From Acidobacteriota bacterium (GTDB lineage: Bacteria > Acidobacteriota > Holophagae > Acanthopleuribacterales > Acanthopleuribacteraceae): DNA of 64,000 nucleotides. The stretch is taken from positions 16,649-80,648 of the forward strand of contig JASJCB010000014.1 of the NCBI GenBank assembly GCA_030066195.1, written 5' to 3'. Position 1 is the first letter of the stretch. Every line of letters starts with the position of its first letter. The notes under the pieces were generated by a model. It ran no database searches. It saw only the letters and a list, made by a program, of their open reading frames with translations, and had not been told where the DNA came from. Positions 45,201 through 52,969 of this stretch are shown here, piece after piece. Position numbers and translations under genes: made by a program.

Positions 45201-47309
45201 CTTCTTGAAATTCCTTGCGTCATCTACCACAATCCGGGTCTGTCCTGCTGCCAGCGGTAGGATGGTATGGGTGAAGGGACCTTGCAGATCAAGTAGACCA
45301 TGGTTTGTAACCAGATCGTTTTGAGCGGCGTCTTGCCACTTTCTCACGCCGGATGGTCCGCGGTGTTTCGGGTTGATGGGGACAGCCGTTTCCCGCAAGA
45401 TTTGCCGAACTTCAATCCAGGTGAGCGCCGGTTTGGCGGATAACACCAAGGCGGCAACACCGGAAACCAGAGGCGTAGCCGCAGAGGTACCGCCAAAATC
45501 ATCGATATGATCGGGTTGACCCGAAATGTTTCCGGCGCCAACAAAACCAGCCGTGATTACCCCGTAGAAGTTGGGGTCGTTTGGATTGGCCGCCGGCATG
45601 TGTTGTAGCGGGATGGTTGAATGGGACGGGGCGCAAAAATCGATCGCGGGATCGAGACCGCGGGCATAGTTGCTGCCGGGCATGCTGTTTTCCAAGCCAC
45701 GGTGATCGAGAGTTGATCCTGCCACAATCATTATATTCAGGTCATTGCCCCACTTGGCATCCATCCTGGTATCCCGTCCAGCGTTGCCGGCGGCTGCAAA
45801 AACCAGTACCCCGCGGCGATGACGCCCAAAGTGGGTCAAACGGCTTGCCCACTGCCTGAAGGAATTGAATAAAAAGGAACCACGTTGGGTATGGCTGCAA
45901 TTGATAATATGAGCTCCGGGACCAGGGTTCCCCATTTGTCCGAACGGTGTTGGGAATGGGGGCAAGGAAATGATGGGCGTATAGGCACTTTCGTGCCATT
46001 CCGGTTGCAACCCGCCGGTAAACTGAAGCGCGTCGATCACAACCTCGTCATTATTCAAGGTTCCAAGAATGGAAAGGACGCGAACATTTGGCGCCACACC
46101 GGCCACGCCCGTTATCCCGTCTGCCTGAGCCGCGGCCAGCGCGGTAACCGCCGTACCATGGGGGTTCCGTGTATCCGTGTTGCCCGGTTCTTGGGGCTCA
46201 TCGGCAATCGACCCCTTATCGAAATCATGCATAAAATAAATCTTGTTGTTTTTGTTACCAAGGAAGGCCGACAAATCGCCGCCGCTTACCGTGCCTTGGA
46301 ATTCCGGGTGGATGGGAACGCCTGACGGGGCTTGAATGCCCGAGTCGTGAAGGGCCAGCAAAACATCAGCAGAACCAAATTGAATTTGTAGCTTACAGGC
46401 TTTTAGAGCGCCCCATGCTTCCGGCACCCGCATCAGTTCCAAATACCACTGCTGCTTAAAAAGTGCATCGTTGGGCTGTATTCGCGCGGCTGCGCCCACT
46501 GAACTGAGCCATGTGTTCGTCTTGTGAAATTGCAGCGCGGCTTCCATGGCCCAATCTTGGGCTGCAAGCTTCCGGTAGACTGCCCCAACGTCGTCCAAAT
46601 TTCTCCTGAAATCAAGCACCGCAGTTCGACCGCGAATGTTGATGACACCCAATGGGAACGGTATGATCAGGCGCTGTAGTTCTTCGACCGAAATCTTTTC
46701 TCGTAAACTGACAAGAATACGCGCGGGAAACAAAACCTCACCCACGCCCATGCGAATACCGTCTCGCAACACCTGAACACCGGATAAATCCGCCAGTTCT
46801 TCTTCCAAGCCGGCGCTCGAGTCCGTACCGTCCCGCCTGCGGCGCACCATCCGGGTCAACAGCCGGGGGCCATCCAATTCCCCTTCATCGAATTTCAAAC
46901 CCCGCTTACCGGCACGCTTCAGCAGGGATCGACGATCCGCTTCCGTCAGCCGCCTGCCGATCAGCAAACCTACCGCCCGAGGCTCCGGTACATAGGGCAT
47001 CTTGCGCTCGCCCAACATCCAATAGGGGGTACCCTCTTTGGCCAGCACGAACTCGCCGGAATAACCCGCCGCGCAAAAAGTCACCGCCCGTTCCTGGCTT
47101 TCCAGGCCCGACGCGCTGACCCGCAGCACATACTCCCCCCGCCGGAACTCGGGCATCCTCAAAAAATAGGTGCCCAGGTCTTTGTCGTAACGCCCGCGCA
47201 GGCGGGTGAAGATTCCCGCTTGCGCCGGCTTCACATGAAAAACCGCGCGAGATAGAGGGCGTCCCTGCAGGTTGAGGACCCGCAATTGAATAAGAGAATA
47301 AATTGACAT
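39243..47309 (-). CDS. Giant subtilisin (S8) protease with C-terminal pyroglutamyl-peptidase-like domain (first gene of giant operon)
   Basis: A 2688-residue protein. Residues 1-240 hold an N-terminal beta domain and a propeptide-like region (VLFPARILVSLREKISVEEL). The S8 domain (about 285-690) has Asp322 (LLALHDSGIQ), His384 (NPHGTAVTAL), oxyanion Asn509 (AAAGNAG) and Ser609 (GGTSAATPLVSG). About 1700 beta-rich residues follow. The last ~300 residues, starting RVLLTGFDPFAISGNNP, match pyroglutamyl peptidase I (C15). Glu2490 and His2645 are kept, but the catalytic Cys is Ser2621 (GGAFVSNEIFYR). The Ser-His spacing of 24 equals that of Cys144-His168 in the classical enzyme. No signal peptide is visible. 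ATG 47309 is chosen for GGTGAG upstream; the frame is open to 47354. The C15-like domain may be inactive or act as a serine variant. Confidence 0.82.
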   Translation of the reverse strand: MSIYSLIQLRVLNLQGRPLSRAVFHVKPAQAGIFTRLRGRYDKDLGTYFLRMPEFRRGEYVLRVSASGLESQERAVTFCAAGYSGEFVLAKEGTPYWMLGERKMPYVPEPRAVGLLIGRRLTEADRRSLLKRAGKRGLKFDEGELDGPRLLTRMVRRRRDGTDSSAGLEEELADLSGVQVLRDGIRMGVGEVLFPARILVSLREKISVEELQRLIIPFPLGVINIRGRTAVLDFRRNLDDVGAVYRKLAAQDWAMEAALQFHKTNTWLSSVGAAARIQPNDALFKQQWYLELMRVPEAWGALKACKLQIQFGSADVLLALHDSGIQAPSGVPIHPEFQGTVSGGDLSAFLGNKNNKIYFMHDFDKGSIADEPQEPGNTDTRNPHGTAVTALAAAQADGITGVAGVAPNVRVLSILGTLNNDEVVIDALQFTGGLQPEWHESAYTPIISLPPFPTPFGQMGNPGPGAHIINCSHTQRGSFLFNSFRQWASRLTHFGRHRRGVLVFAAAGNAGRDTRMDAKWGNDLNIMIVAGSTLDHRGLENSMPGSNYARGLDPAIDFCAPSHSTIPLQHMPAANPNDPNFYGVITAGFVGAGNISGQPDHIDDFGGTSAATPLVSGVAALVLSAKPALTWIEVRQILRETAVPINPKHRGPSGVRKWQDAAQNDLVTNHGLLDLQGPFTHTILPLAAGQTRIVVDDARNFKKRQAILIGAESKLAVDAVKGSDVITLDSASEFGGGDWIIIGKTAETFITKAIPAPGSQRIVVQSVDGFEVGDMLDIGGTRVQITGISQETDSLKKLTDWVAFTISNPDASTPFPPQTAGTFVSIHSSQREALMEIKHRNGNTLELGAKLKADHPKDRIVQKLGTEVRVIQKVNGNELTIDPLRFSHSPNKAEGIIHLSGGRIAFYNNGFGYGRVDAYRAVKAAIEYTHDERDLMLRNFIGDDGKTNTSVQPVHSPDLWLTNDVPTPAAPVLGYAYNGPHETPRGNIGDPVFNGSGVNDLSVHGRYNGPAGEFLFEVTHPGNKITWSFSGGAPETIDILSGEMSIGSRLNIGFGAVTGHKVGDKWTVRVTPPVPIYAHLRVFNRGSKPSFVKSAYQPTTFEQPAPVAQARILICKSNGLPIKHFYGEGTDDLVVTSEYNGTDPAFFSVRIHSPTGSGSFIWSKDAGAASPPVTINGAEQALSHGVKIQFGMTSGHLTGDTWVIKCRPHNHRFISIDHYIEDNPLIPFKLSSDQPGTLLLKRDVPSGQPTQHHIDGLLPKVNKVFHLEWPADNRPARYGYGSAPPPRPMRFFLLGEITPHDGELTGEIPEKNNNFTYREFVFARFQFLKPDGTGEIKPFIEVDSFGTVVTEPIHVDVMVDAGSFAVESLELECEMSMDTGQTGKKIFKFDGTAWAMAGGAPNWLSVTAPTLRHSTTPATGEQVAVTFAVTLNVSRQHKTIVLRPKLYSIVNPDIVLATEERTVPVVEQAQVGGRPGGAGIDLTPRSHFFTDPAALKNQTPEQAYGPVSDSADPLSEQNRYRVTSLFTASGSADAYAVVDGIVLVQRAEDDTGQKTNRVNLVLKPFKQAMLGFTPVKYFIYRGLKLSDFLKGTGSNNEKLVRGENNASPFITKLWALHNQQNPGGIFSSKALGYDPDGQTGTDVLDGFFFRESRDPDEDLQLPYVARGTNLGAFRTTGNKAFGFEIILEEGGSFQPDLTYVRKASHVIDMTEPPGATPFQKRLKREEILNYIDPAVFFGMHRTDKGWLQIDDGSGGKTRLTGAAIYDQVISKFHTGNRVYVDIRNEVGNSYNFFTQYTDSGRDLQIGNTSGSLTDSTYGTHWPIITLDNRAAPVTTGDDHGEIYLRLNKTYNLKPIVYVEHGKLLTPATQGRFIADDELHDKSQTQTLEIGFSHPYHDLAGQKVNSAWLIKLHFGLQHDAANTFPAEVLPNETYLDNLFGPIDIEPLWAGVHPISWLSVQDKMFLDGSKLGFSQMVNRGVAFQSGADLSGTQRERVLFYAAAVESFSTGDASFTPKNGISGGISKRGTFFEEALLFSGYVLGFDILETNDGDITTLRFFEGGEKPRPLNHMLLLGLDNSELQKLDALAVLSDEYPRYLALKEITFGNPSDPSSVFSDQNGQSYRKYKVGVQGFKADGKYSTEYPSDDIVVYTVDQLFLFSDLFSSGEPLPPYYIRNGEESRALRTVQWKQTLWGADPVSKAFLVQGDVSREMLPGTRVQVSFSTANDGTYEVAEVRYLPQTNQSEIVAKYTTPKKQGVSGQISGPEKQVKDYILPRDFENLTGSYDPVPNLVKGFKERIEPLTTVSDLQAEIDLFAPKILERARELCRSADFLYPDDRLLYWARLEMIVSLKSHPELLHALSDRNRLVRSFEEKSRGYFSVVFPANRSIKRVLLTGFDPFAISGNNPLKSNPSGAAVLALHGYELTLLNGSALVQSAVFPTRYRDFEQNGDGSGVVEDFFSRFIDSAHPNYQEVDLIITLSLGSRDHFQLERFASRYRDGTKDNENMPPAGPPAFEFPDALNGKEFYETSLPVTKMVAATNELGTRDIHYDNSFEYVDRSGPKEKTVKYEDKYLGGNLPIENSGHSDHGNFTGLTPAELDLGTTPAEGEIEARKGSGGAFVSNEIFYRVSRLRARHNPNLPTGHLHLPILQVDYGVFAAEFGAAKPEFDPIETKKIIDAIALAIEKALS

Positions 47310-48305
47310 AGCTCTCACCAAATAATACTGAGGCTGCCAAAGAAAACGATCCACGGTGTGGTGCCGGGGTACACAACGACAATATAAATATTTCGAAAGA
47401 TCCCTTCACCAGTAAAACAACGATGAATAATAGAAACATAGTGAGTTGTGCATAGAAATGCAAGTTTTCTGTTAGAATATGCGGTAGAGTCTTTTAAACA
47501 AACAGCTTGCCGGCAAGTTCCGGATGTTGCATCTTCGATGACACCACAACAAATACGGATAACCCGTCTTTTGCCGACCTCGACGATCGCGGACCACGGG
47601 CTCCTACCGCACCCAACTTATTGGGGTGCGATTCAACGTGCGAGACCGCATGCTCTCGATTTATTTCGCGTAGAAGAAGGGTACACCCGCCCGCCCGGCG
47701 AGTTATTTTGTGCAGGAGAAGGATGGGCCCGCCCGCCTATCGATGTATTTACTTGGGAGAAGGATGGGCCCGCTCGTCTATCGAGTGATTTTGCTTGGAA
47801 TAAAGGTCGGCCCGCTCGTACATCGAGGTATGCTGCATAGAGATCGATGGACCCGGACGGACATCGACGTTTTGGATCTCGAACGACGTTGTGCAAACGG
47901 GTAACCGTGCATAAAAATTTCGAAACGTCGTTCGACCCCGATGCCAATGCTTGTTTGTATCAGAATACGTCCATGTGCACCGGGAACGATCGAGATATCG
48001 GGCGAAACGAGGGTTGTCCCTCGGGGGCAATGCTTCTTTGAGAATCCAAATCCCTATAGACCCGGAGGTCGAACCACGTTCCGAGGAGAATATGGGGTTA
48101 TCCCGCCGTGACCAACCTTGTTCCGGATCCAATACGTCGATGTTCAGAGGGGTAGACCTGGATATTGTCAAAAATATGCAGATGGGCACGGTTCGCGGAT
48201 CTCTCAACTCAAATCGTGCCCAACTGATTGCACTCCATGGATAGATCCGCCGTCATTGTGCTAAGCTGACCCGGACACTCTTGAAAGGTTCACCGGAGGC
48301 CGGTT
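47310..48305. other. Gene-free region upstream of the giant operon
   Basis: Almost 1 kb with no supportable gene. The left 150 bases (47310-47460) are AT-rich and should hold the promoter of the giant operon. The middle is the ~41-bp repeat field. The right part (47900-48250) is diverged, repeat-like sequence with ACCCGGA/TCGAACCACG-type fragments. Small open frames on either strand lack ribosome-binding sites. Confidence 0.5.
47590..47890. repeat. Degenerate ~41-bp direct repeats
   Basis: At least five consecutive units, starting near 47675, 47717, 47758, 47799 and 47841. The form is AGAAGGATGGGCCCGCCCG, then (C)TATCGATGTATTTNCTTGG. Copies differ at 20-40% of positions by eye. Weaker copies extend to both sides. 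Open frames crossing them on both strands are by-products of the periodicity. Confidence 0.75.
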
Positions 48306-48752
48306 ATGTTTACTGCTGTGCTTGTTTTCTCCTTTATCCTTCAAAACCCGCCGAGTCCTTTGGAGCCGTTGGCTTTTATGGCCGGGACCTGGCGCGGCGC
48401 GCAAGACGGCGTCACCACGGAAGAGCATTGGACGCTTCCCGCCGGCGGGATCATGCTGGGCCTGCACCGCGATGTTTTCGGCGACGGCAAGGCCTTTTTC
48501 GAGTATCTGCGCATCGAGGTTCGCGAGGACGGCATCTATTACGTCGCATCGCCCAAGGGTCGGGGCGCTACATCGTTCAGCTACACGTCCGGCGGCAAGA
48601 ACCGCGCGGTTTTTGAAAACCCGGATCACGATTATCCGAAACGCATCACCTACAGCTTGGACCCTGAAGGCCGCCTGGTTGCCCGCATCGACAACGGTGA
48701 GGACAACGATCCCAAAGCCCGCTCCTGGCGATGGTCGCGAGTGAAGCTTTGA
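48306..48752 (+). CDS. Small secreted protein, DUF6265-like
   Basis: A 148-residue protein starting with a short hydrophobic signal (MFTAVLVFSFILQNPPSP). The sequence then reads LAFMAGTWRGAQDGVTTEEHW and ends with an FENPDHDYPKRITY-type strand, the pattern of DUF6265 proteins, which have a small lipocalin-like barrel. Function is unknown. ATG 48306 lies 6 bases behind GGAGG. The next gene starts 21 bases later in the same direction, so the two are probably co-transcribed. Confidence 0.8.
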   Translation: MFTAVLVFSFILQNPPSPLEPLAFMAGTWRGAQDGVTTEEHWTLPAGGIMLGLHRDVFGDGKAFFEYLRIEVREDGIYYVASPKGRGATSFSYTSGGKNRAVFENPDHDYPKRITYSLDPEGRLVARIDNGEDNDPKARSWRWSRVKL

Positions 48753-48773
48753 TCGATTGACGTTGGTGAAACC

Positions 48774-50747
48774 ATGAAAATCATCGGTATCTTCCTGTTT
48801 GTCATCCTCCTGGCCGCCGGCGGTTTCCTGGCCTGGTACTATTTCATCCGCGAGGGCGAGGTCCAGGATCTGTTCTCCGCCCCCTACCCAAAAGAAGCCC
48901 TGGCCTTGAGAGGCGAGGTGGAAATTCATACCGGTCGCCAGGACTTTACGGTCATCTCCGCATTCAATCGCGAGGACCTGTTCTTCGCCCAGGGACTGCA
49001 TCATGGGAAGCGCGGCGGCGCCGCCTTGGAGGGATTGCGCGACCTGTTCCACGGCAGGCCCAATGCCGGACCCGATCCGGCCTTCTCGCGCCTTGCCGAA
49101 CTCTTCTATTACCTTGATCTTGCCGACACGGCTGAACGCAGCCTGGAACTATACCCCATGCAGGTGCAAGTCCTGCTGAAAGCCTATGCGGACGGCCTGA
49201 CTCAGAGCACCGGCACCAAAACCAAATGGAGCGTGACCGATGTCTTGTTGATGCAACGCGGCTACGCCTTTTTGATGGGCCGAAACCTGGTCCGCGAATG
49301 GTCGTTGAACCGGCTCTATCGAAGAGCCGGCGATGCCGCCGCTGAAATGGTCGGCTACCGACCCGGCGAGTTCGGCGGGCTCGGCACCAACGCGCTCATG
49401 GGCTCCGCGTTGGACGCCCTGTTCGACCCCGCCTTGGAAACCGTCCGTTTACGTGGCGACAATCGCGCCCTGGCCGTCCAGACCCGTACGCGCCCCTCTC
49501 TGTCCTTTCTATTTGAACCCGTGGTCCTGGAAATCAAAGGCGAATATACTGCCGAGGGGATCGACCTGGCCGGTATCCCCTTCCTCTGGTCCGGCAGCAA
49601 GCAATCCAGAACCTGGCATTTACAAGCCGTATTGGCCGATGACGAGCGCTTCTTCGAGTTGGCTCAAACCACCTTCCTGGGTCGTGACGACCTGTTGCGC
49701 CAAAACACGGAGGCGCGCTATGCGCCGGATTACCCCGGGCCGCCCCTGCACTCCCGTTACGGCCGCAATATCAGCGCCCTGATCAAGGGGAGCGATCAGA
49801 TGAACATCTGGTACTACTGGGACGGCTTGAGACCCAGCGCCGATCTGGCCGCCCTGTACTTCCTCATGGAAGCCCCGGACAAAGACGCCGTGATCACCGC
49901 GTTCCAATACCATCAAGTGCCCGCGGCCGAACTGTACCTCGAAAGCAAGCCGGGCTCCGGCCTGGCCGTGTTGTTTATGGGCTCGGACCCGGCCGTTCCC
50001 TTTGTGGATCGCGGCAGCAATCTCTTCAGGGGACCGCTTACCCGCTATCGAGCCCTCCAAGCTACCCGAGGGCCCTGGTTCCAAGACAACCGGACTTTGC
50101 CCTTGAATCGTTCTTCGCGCCAGACGGCCGGAAATTCAGTATTGGACGAAGATCTGCTTTCCTTGCTGCGATTCTATCTGCGCCAGGAGCGCTATGCGAC
50201 GGAGCTTAGCGCGGAAGCCAGGCAGAATCTGGAGACCGTCTTGAAACGCCGCTCGCCCCGACGCGACTTCGTGTTGCAGCAAGCCTGGATCGCCTTCGAT
50301 AAGTGGCTGGTGAAGGAAAAAGTCCTGGTAGCCCCGGTGTTGTCCCATGCGCGGAAGCGTTATATCCTGGCCAGTTTCGGCAGGGGCGCGGGAGATCAGA
50401 CGGTTTCCATGCCCCAATCCCGGCGCGGCCGAATTGTGATCGATATTCTGTCCACCGTTCACCGCACCCTGGAGGAAACACCGACCTTTATCCTGGTCAC
50501 CAAAAAAGGTCCTCAAGAGAAGCAGTTACCTGAGAAAACGGCGGTACAGTCAGGCGATGCAAGCTCGGGCGCGGTATTCGCGGGCCGCGAGGGCAGGTTG
50601 TCGGTAGCGGGATACACGGTCATCTGGCAGGACGAAATGACCTTCTGGTCGTTCCCCTACCCACGCAACGGCGAACTGGGCAAACCCAGATTGGGCAATA
50701 CCATGAACCGAAAAACCCGTCCCCACCTGATCAAACCCAAACTATAG
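48774..50747 (+). CDS. Membrane-anchored penicillin-acylase-like Ntn-hydrolase homologue with Thr at the predicted nucleophile
   Basis: A 657-residue protein with an N-terminal membrane anchor (residues 4-25). The first 150 residues follow the penicillin acylase alpha-chain pattern (REDLFFAQGLHHGKRGG, then VLLKAYADGLTQ). At the place where the family has the autocleavage site G-S-N is G204-T205-N206 (LGTNALMG). Further matches are KGEYTAEGIDLAGIPFLWSG and RTWHLQAVLADDE, which sit where acylases have the v.G...pG.P...G.n..iaW strand. Thr is a legal nucleophile in Ntn hydrolases but unusual here, and usual landmarks such as NDPHL after the nucleophile are missing. It may therefore be an atypical amidase or a dead relative. 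It is envelope-located, and probably in one operon with the DUF6265-like gene. Confidence 0.65.
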   Translation: MKIIGIFLFVILLAAGGFLAWYYFIREGEVQDLFSAPYPKEALALRGEVEIHTGRQDFTVISAFNREDLFFAQGLHHGKRGGAALEGLRDLFHGRPNAGPDPAFSRLAELFYYLDLADTAERSLELYPMQVQVLLKAYADGLTQSTGTKTKWSVTDVLLMQRGYAFLMGRNLVREWSLNRLYRRAGDAAAEMVGYRPGEFGGLGTNALMGSALDALFDPALETVRLRGDNRALAVQTRTRPSLSFLFEPVVLEIKGEYTAEGIDLAGIPFLWSGSKQSRTWHLQAVLADDERFFELAQTTFLGRDDLLRQNTEARYAPDYPGPPLHSRYGRNISALIKGSDQMNIWYYWDGLRPSADLAALYFLMEAPDKDAVITAFQYHQVPAAELYLESKPGSGLAVLFMGSDPAVPFVDRGSNLFRGPLTRYRALQATRGPWFQDNRTLPLNRSSRQTAGNSVLDEDLLSLLRFYLRQERYATELSAEARQNLETVLKRRSPRRDFVLQQAWIAFDKWLVKEKVLVAPVLSHARKRYILASFGRGAGDQTVSMPQSRRGRIVIDILSTVHRTLEETPTFILVTKKGPQEKQLPEKTAVQSGDASSGAVFAGREGRLSVAGYTVIWQDEMTFWSFPYPRNGELGKPRLGNTMNRKTRPHLIKPKL

Positions 50748-50758
50748 TAAAACCGGTA

Positions 50759-50855
50759 GCGTGAACAAGCCCCCGGTTAAAACGAGCAGAAAGAGGGACA
50801 AAGTACTCACTATCGAGATAGAAAGTGCTTACCGGCAAGCCGGGGGTTTGTTCGC
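50759..50855. terminator. Widely spaced inverted repeat between convergent genes
   Basis: GAACAAGCCCCCGGTT near 50762-50777 pairs imperfectly with AAGCCGGGGGTTTGTTC near 50836-50852, leaving a ~58-base loop. It lies between the acylase-like gene and the minus-strand propeller gene. It probably acts as a bidirectional transcription end or mRNA 3'-protecting structure. Confidence 0.5.
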
Positions 50856-50921
50856 GCCGGACAATCAAATAGCCGGCGCCATGAAAGGACACCATTCCGA
50901 AGGGAAGAACCCCCGAACCAA

Positions 50922-51926
50922 TTACTCCGAAACGCGATAGACCTGCACGCGCGCCTCTTCCGTGGATGTCAATATCAGGTAGCCGCCGTAATAGTCGACG
51001 TTATCGAAATAGCCGTCCAACTCCACCGAAAAGATAAGCTTGCCCGCGATCGGGTCCACCGCGATCAGGGTCGCGTTGTAGTCCGGGTGTACGCCCGCGG
51101 TGCGCAGGGGTCCCTTGCCCCGTGCCCACCACTTGACCTCGTTGTCGGCCAGGGCCCATACGGTGTGTTTGTCCCTTGCCGCGGCGGCCATGACGGGATG
51201 CCCGCCCACGTAGGCCGTACCGTCCATCTTGAGGATTTTTTTGCGAATGGAGGTGGACAATTTATGCGGTTCGGGCTCTTCCGACAGCAGGGCGACCGGT
51301 AATTTCATAGCGCCCAGACGTGCACATCCGTCACCGACCACCTCGACACTGCCCGCCCGCGCCACGTGCACGATTGACCCGTCTTCGGCCTTCATCACGA
51401 AACCCATGGCCTGGTGTTGGCCCAGGTCGTCCTTGGTGGGCATGCGCCCGATCCGGCAATCGGAATCGATCAGGCGATAGGCGTAACCCGACCGCAATAT
51501 CTCCTCGTAGGAAATCGTTTGTGTCAGGCCGCCGAAGAAATCGGAACGATCTTCCCGCTTTCGCTTGACCTTGCGTTTGACCACCCCGGTTTTGGGATCC
51601 ATATACAGGGTCTCCCATAAATTCCAAGTGCCCACCACCAGCAAGCCGTCATCGTCGAAACCCAGGTGCACGGGATGGTTGCGCATTTCCTGGGGACCGT
51701 GCCCTTTTCGGCCGATGGTGCGCGGGAGTTTGTCTTTTTCCAGGATGAAAACCTTGTTGGCGGTGATGTCGGCAATATACAAGACACCGTCGCGGTACAG
51801 GGCCGCCGCCGGTCGCGTCATGAACTGCTCGCCGGGCGCCTCCACCGATTCGTCTGCCTCCAAAATCAACGGATAGGGAAGCCGCGACGTGTCCGAAGCG
51901 AGGATGCAATAAAATAGAAGCCACAT
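50922..51926 (-). CDS. Secreted 6-bladed beta-propeller protein
   Basis: A 334-residue protein with a short signal peptide (MWLLFYCILAS). Propeller strands recur about every 45 residues, for example AALYRDGVLYIADITANKVF, LGFDDDGLLVVGTWNLWETL, HPVMAAAARDKHTVWALADN and LIAVDPIAGKLIFSVELDG. These are typical of the NHL/6-bladed group abundant in Acidobacteriota and Bacteroidota. No catalytic residues are recognisable. A binding or scaffold role on the cell surface or in the periplasm is inferred. ATG 51926 sits 6 bases behind GGAGG. It is the best intact relative, in plan, of the amber-interrupted gene at 18920. Confidence 0.8.
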   Translation of the reverse strand: MWLLFYCILASDTSRLPYPLILEADESVEAPGEQFMTRPAAALYRDGVLYIADITANKVFILEKDKLPRTIGRKGHGPQEMRNHPVHLGFDDDGLLVVGTWNLWETLYMDPKTGVVKRKVKRKREDRSDFFGGLTQTISYEEILRSGYAYRLIDSDCRIGRMPTKDDLGQHQAMGFVMKAEDGSIVHVARAGSVEVVGDGCARLGAMKLPVALLSEEPEPHKLSTSIRKKILKMDGTAYVGGHPVMAAAARDKHTVWALADNEVKWWARGKGPLRTAGVHPDYNATLIAVDPIAGKLIFSVELDGYFDNVDYYGGYLILTSTEEARVQVYRVSE

Positions 51927-52052
51927 GATAAACCTCCGAATTAAATGGTGATACGGGGTTTACCCGGGATTGTTCTGAAGCGCCTCGATAGAGGGCAGAA
52001 CCTCCCGACGAGGTGACGTGGACGCTCCGCCGGCCGGAGCGTCCACGAACAT

Positions 52053-52589
52053 TTAAATCCCGGCTCCTTCAGGTTCCCGTTTGGAAACCAGTTGGGCGTA
52101 GAGTCGGGTGCGTGCGGCCAGGCTCTTGGGGCGAGCCCAATCCCGGCCCATTTCTTCCCAAGCCGGATCATCGGGCGAGAGCCCCAGGGAACGGATATAT
52201 TCGGCGCTTACCACGAAGAACTGCTTGCCGTAAGCAAGCAGGTAGCTGTCGATTTGTTCGCGACAGGTCCTGGCTTCTTCATAATCGGCGTACCAGTTGT
52301 TGAGGAAGCCCGTCGAATCCCGATCGCTGTGGAGCATGGACCCGAAATCTTCTCCGGGTTTTTCTCCGGCCAGGATCTCTTTGGCCTGCGGCCAGCTACG
52401 AAAGCCGAACTCCCCGGCGATCAACGAAAGGGCGTGTTTGCGCGATAGTTGGTTTTGAACGGCTTCAGGAGCAAGGCCTTTGAAGGCGGGCAGCGCCGCC
52501 AACCGTTTCAGGGTAGACGGGTCGCCGTCTTTGGCCCGGGCCAGGAAAATATCGGCGCGGGTCTTGAGTTCTGCCAGTGCGGAATGCAT
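52053..52589 (-). CDS. Hypothetical protein with ankyrin-protein-like N-terminus
   Basis: A 178-residue cytoplasmic protein. The segment LKRLAALPAFKGLAPEAVQN through HALSLIAGEFGFRSWPQAK resembles the N-terminal module that precedes ankyrin repeats in Acidobacteriota proteins (LK..HAL.VIA.E.GF.SW..LK). No ankyrin repeats follow. The C-terminal half is helical and acidic with several Tyr/Trp residues (FLNNWYADYEEARTCREQID). Function is unknown. AAGGAG lies 6 bases before ATG 52589. Confidence 0.75.
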   Translation of the reverse strand: MHSALAELKTRADIFLARAKDGDPSTLKRLAALPAFKGLAPEAVQNQLSRKHALSLIAGEFGFRSWPQAKEILAGEKPGEDFGSMLHSDRDSTGFLNNWYADYEEARTCREQIDSYLLAYGKQFFVVSAEYIRSLGLSPDDPAWEEMGRDWARPKSLAARTRLYAQLVSKREPEGAGI

Positions 52590-52969
52590 TGCTTTCTCCT
52601 TGAGGTAACGGCCTTCATCCGCTCCTTACGGCCGTGTTGGAAAACGCAATGGTTTTTCCGAGATGTCGATGAAGGGGTGACGTCGTCTTTCGGCGGAACA
52701 GGCGCCCCCTTGCGCCGGAATTGTAAAATAATGCCGGCCGCCGGAGAATGCAAGTTTTTTTTGCCTTAAGGGAGTTGCCGAAGTGCCGGCGAATTGTTAA
52801 TTGTGGGATACGGCCGGGCGTGTTAACATGCTGGCTTTGGTACCGTGATCAACAGACGGTATCGCGTGACGGGTTCTGCCTGCCCCCGCGCTTGGCTGTG
52901 ATTCACTCAGGCATGTAGATTTCCTTGCGGAAATCCCACAAAATCGACGAACATACAATCGGGGAAAAG
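52590..52969. other. Divergent intergenic region and pyrB leader
   Basis: 380 bases between the minus-strand hypothetical gene and pyrB, with no gene of their own. They contain the candidate pyrB promoter at 52801-52829 and two short hairpins in the leader (TGCCTG/CAGGCA around 52876-52912; GATTTCC/GGAAATC around 52916-52934). No long T tract follows either hairpin, so classical attenuation is not evident. Confidence 0.5.
52801..52829 (+). promoter_or_regulatory. Candidate sigma70-like promoter for pyrBI
   Basis: TTGTGG at 52801-52806, a 17-base spacer, TAACAT at 52824-52829. It points to pyrB and leaves a leader of about 135 bases. Confidence 0.4.

Noticed and set aside
47749..48207. 152-codon minus-strand frame and overlapping plus-strand frames
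   Set aside because: Generated by the ~41-bp repeat field (period not a multiple of three); no start signals.
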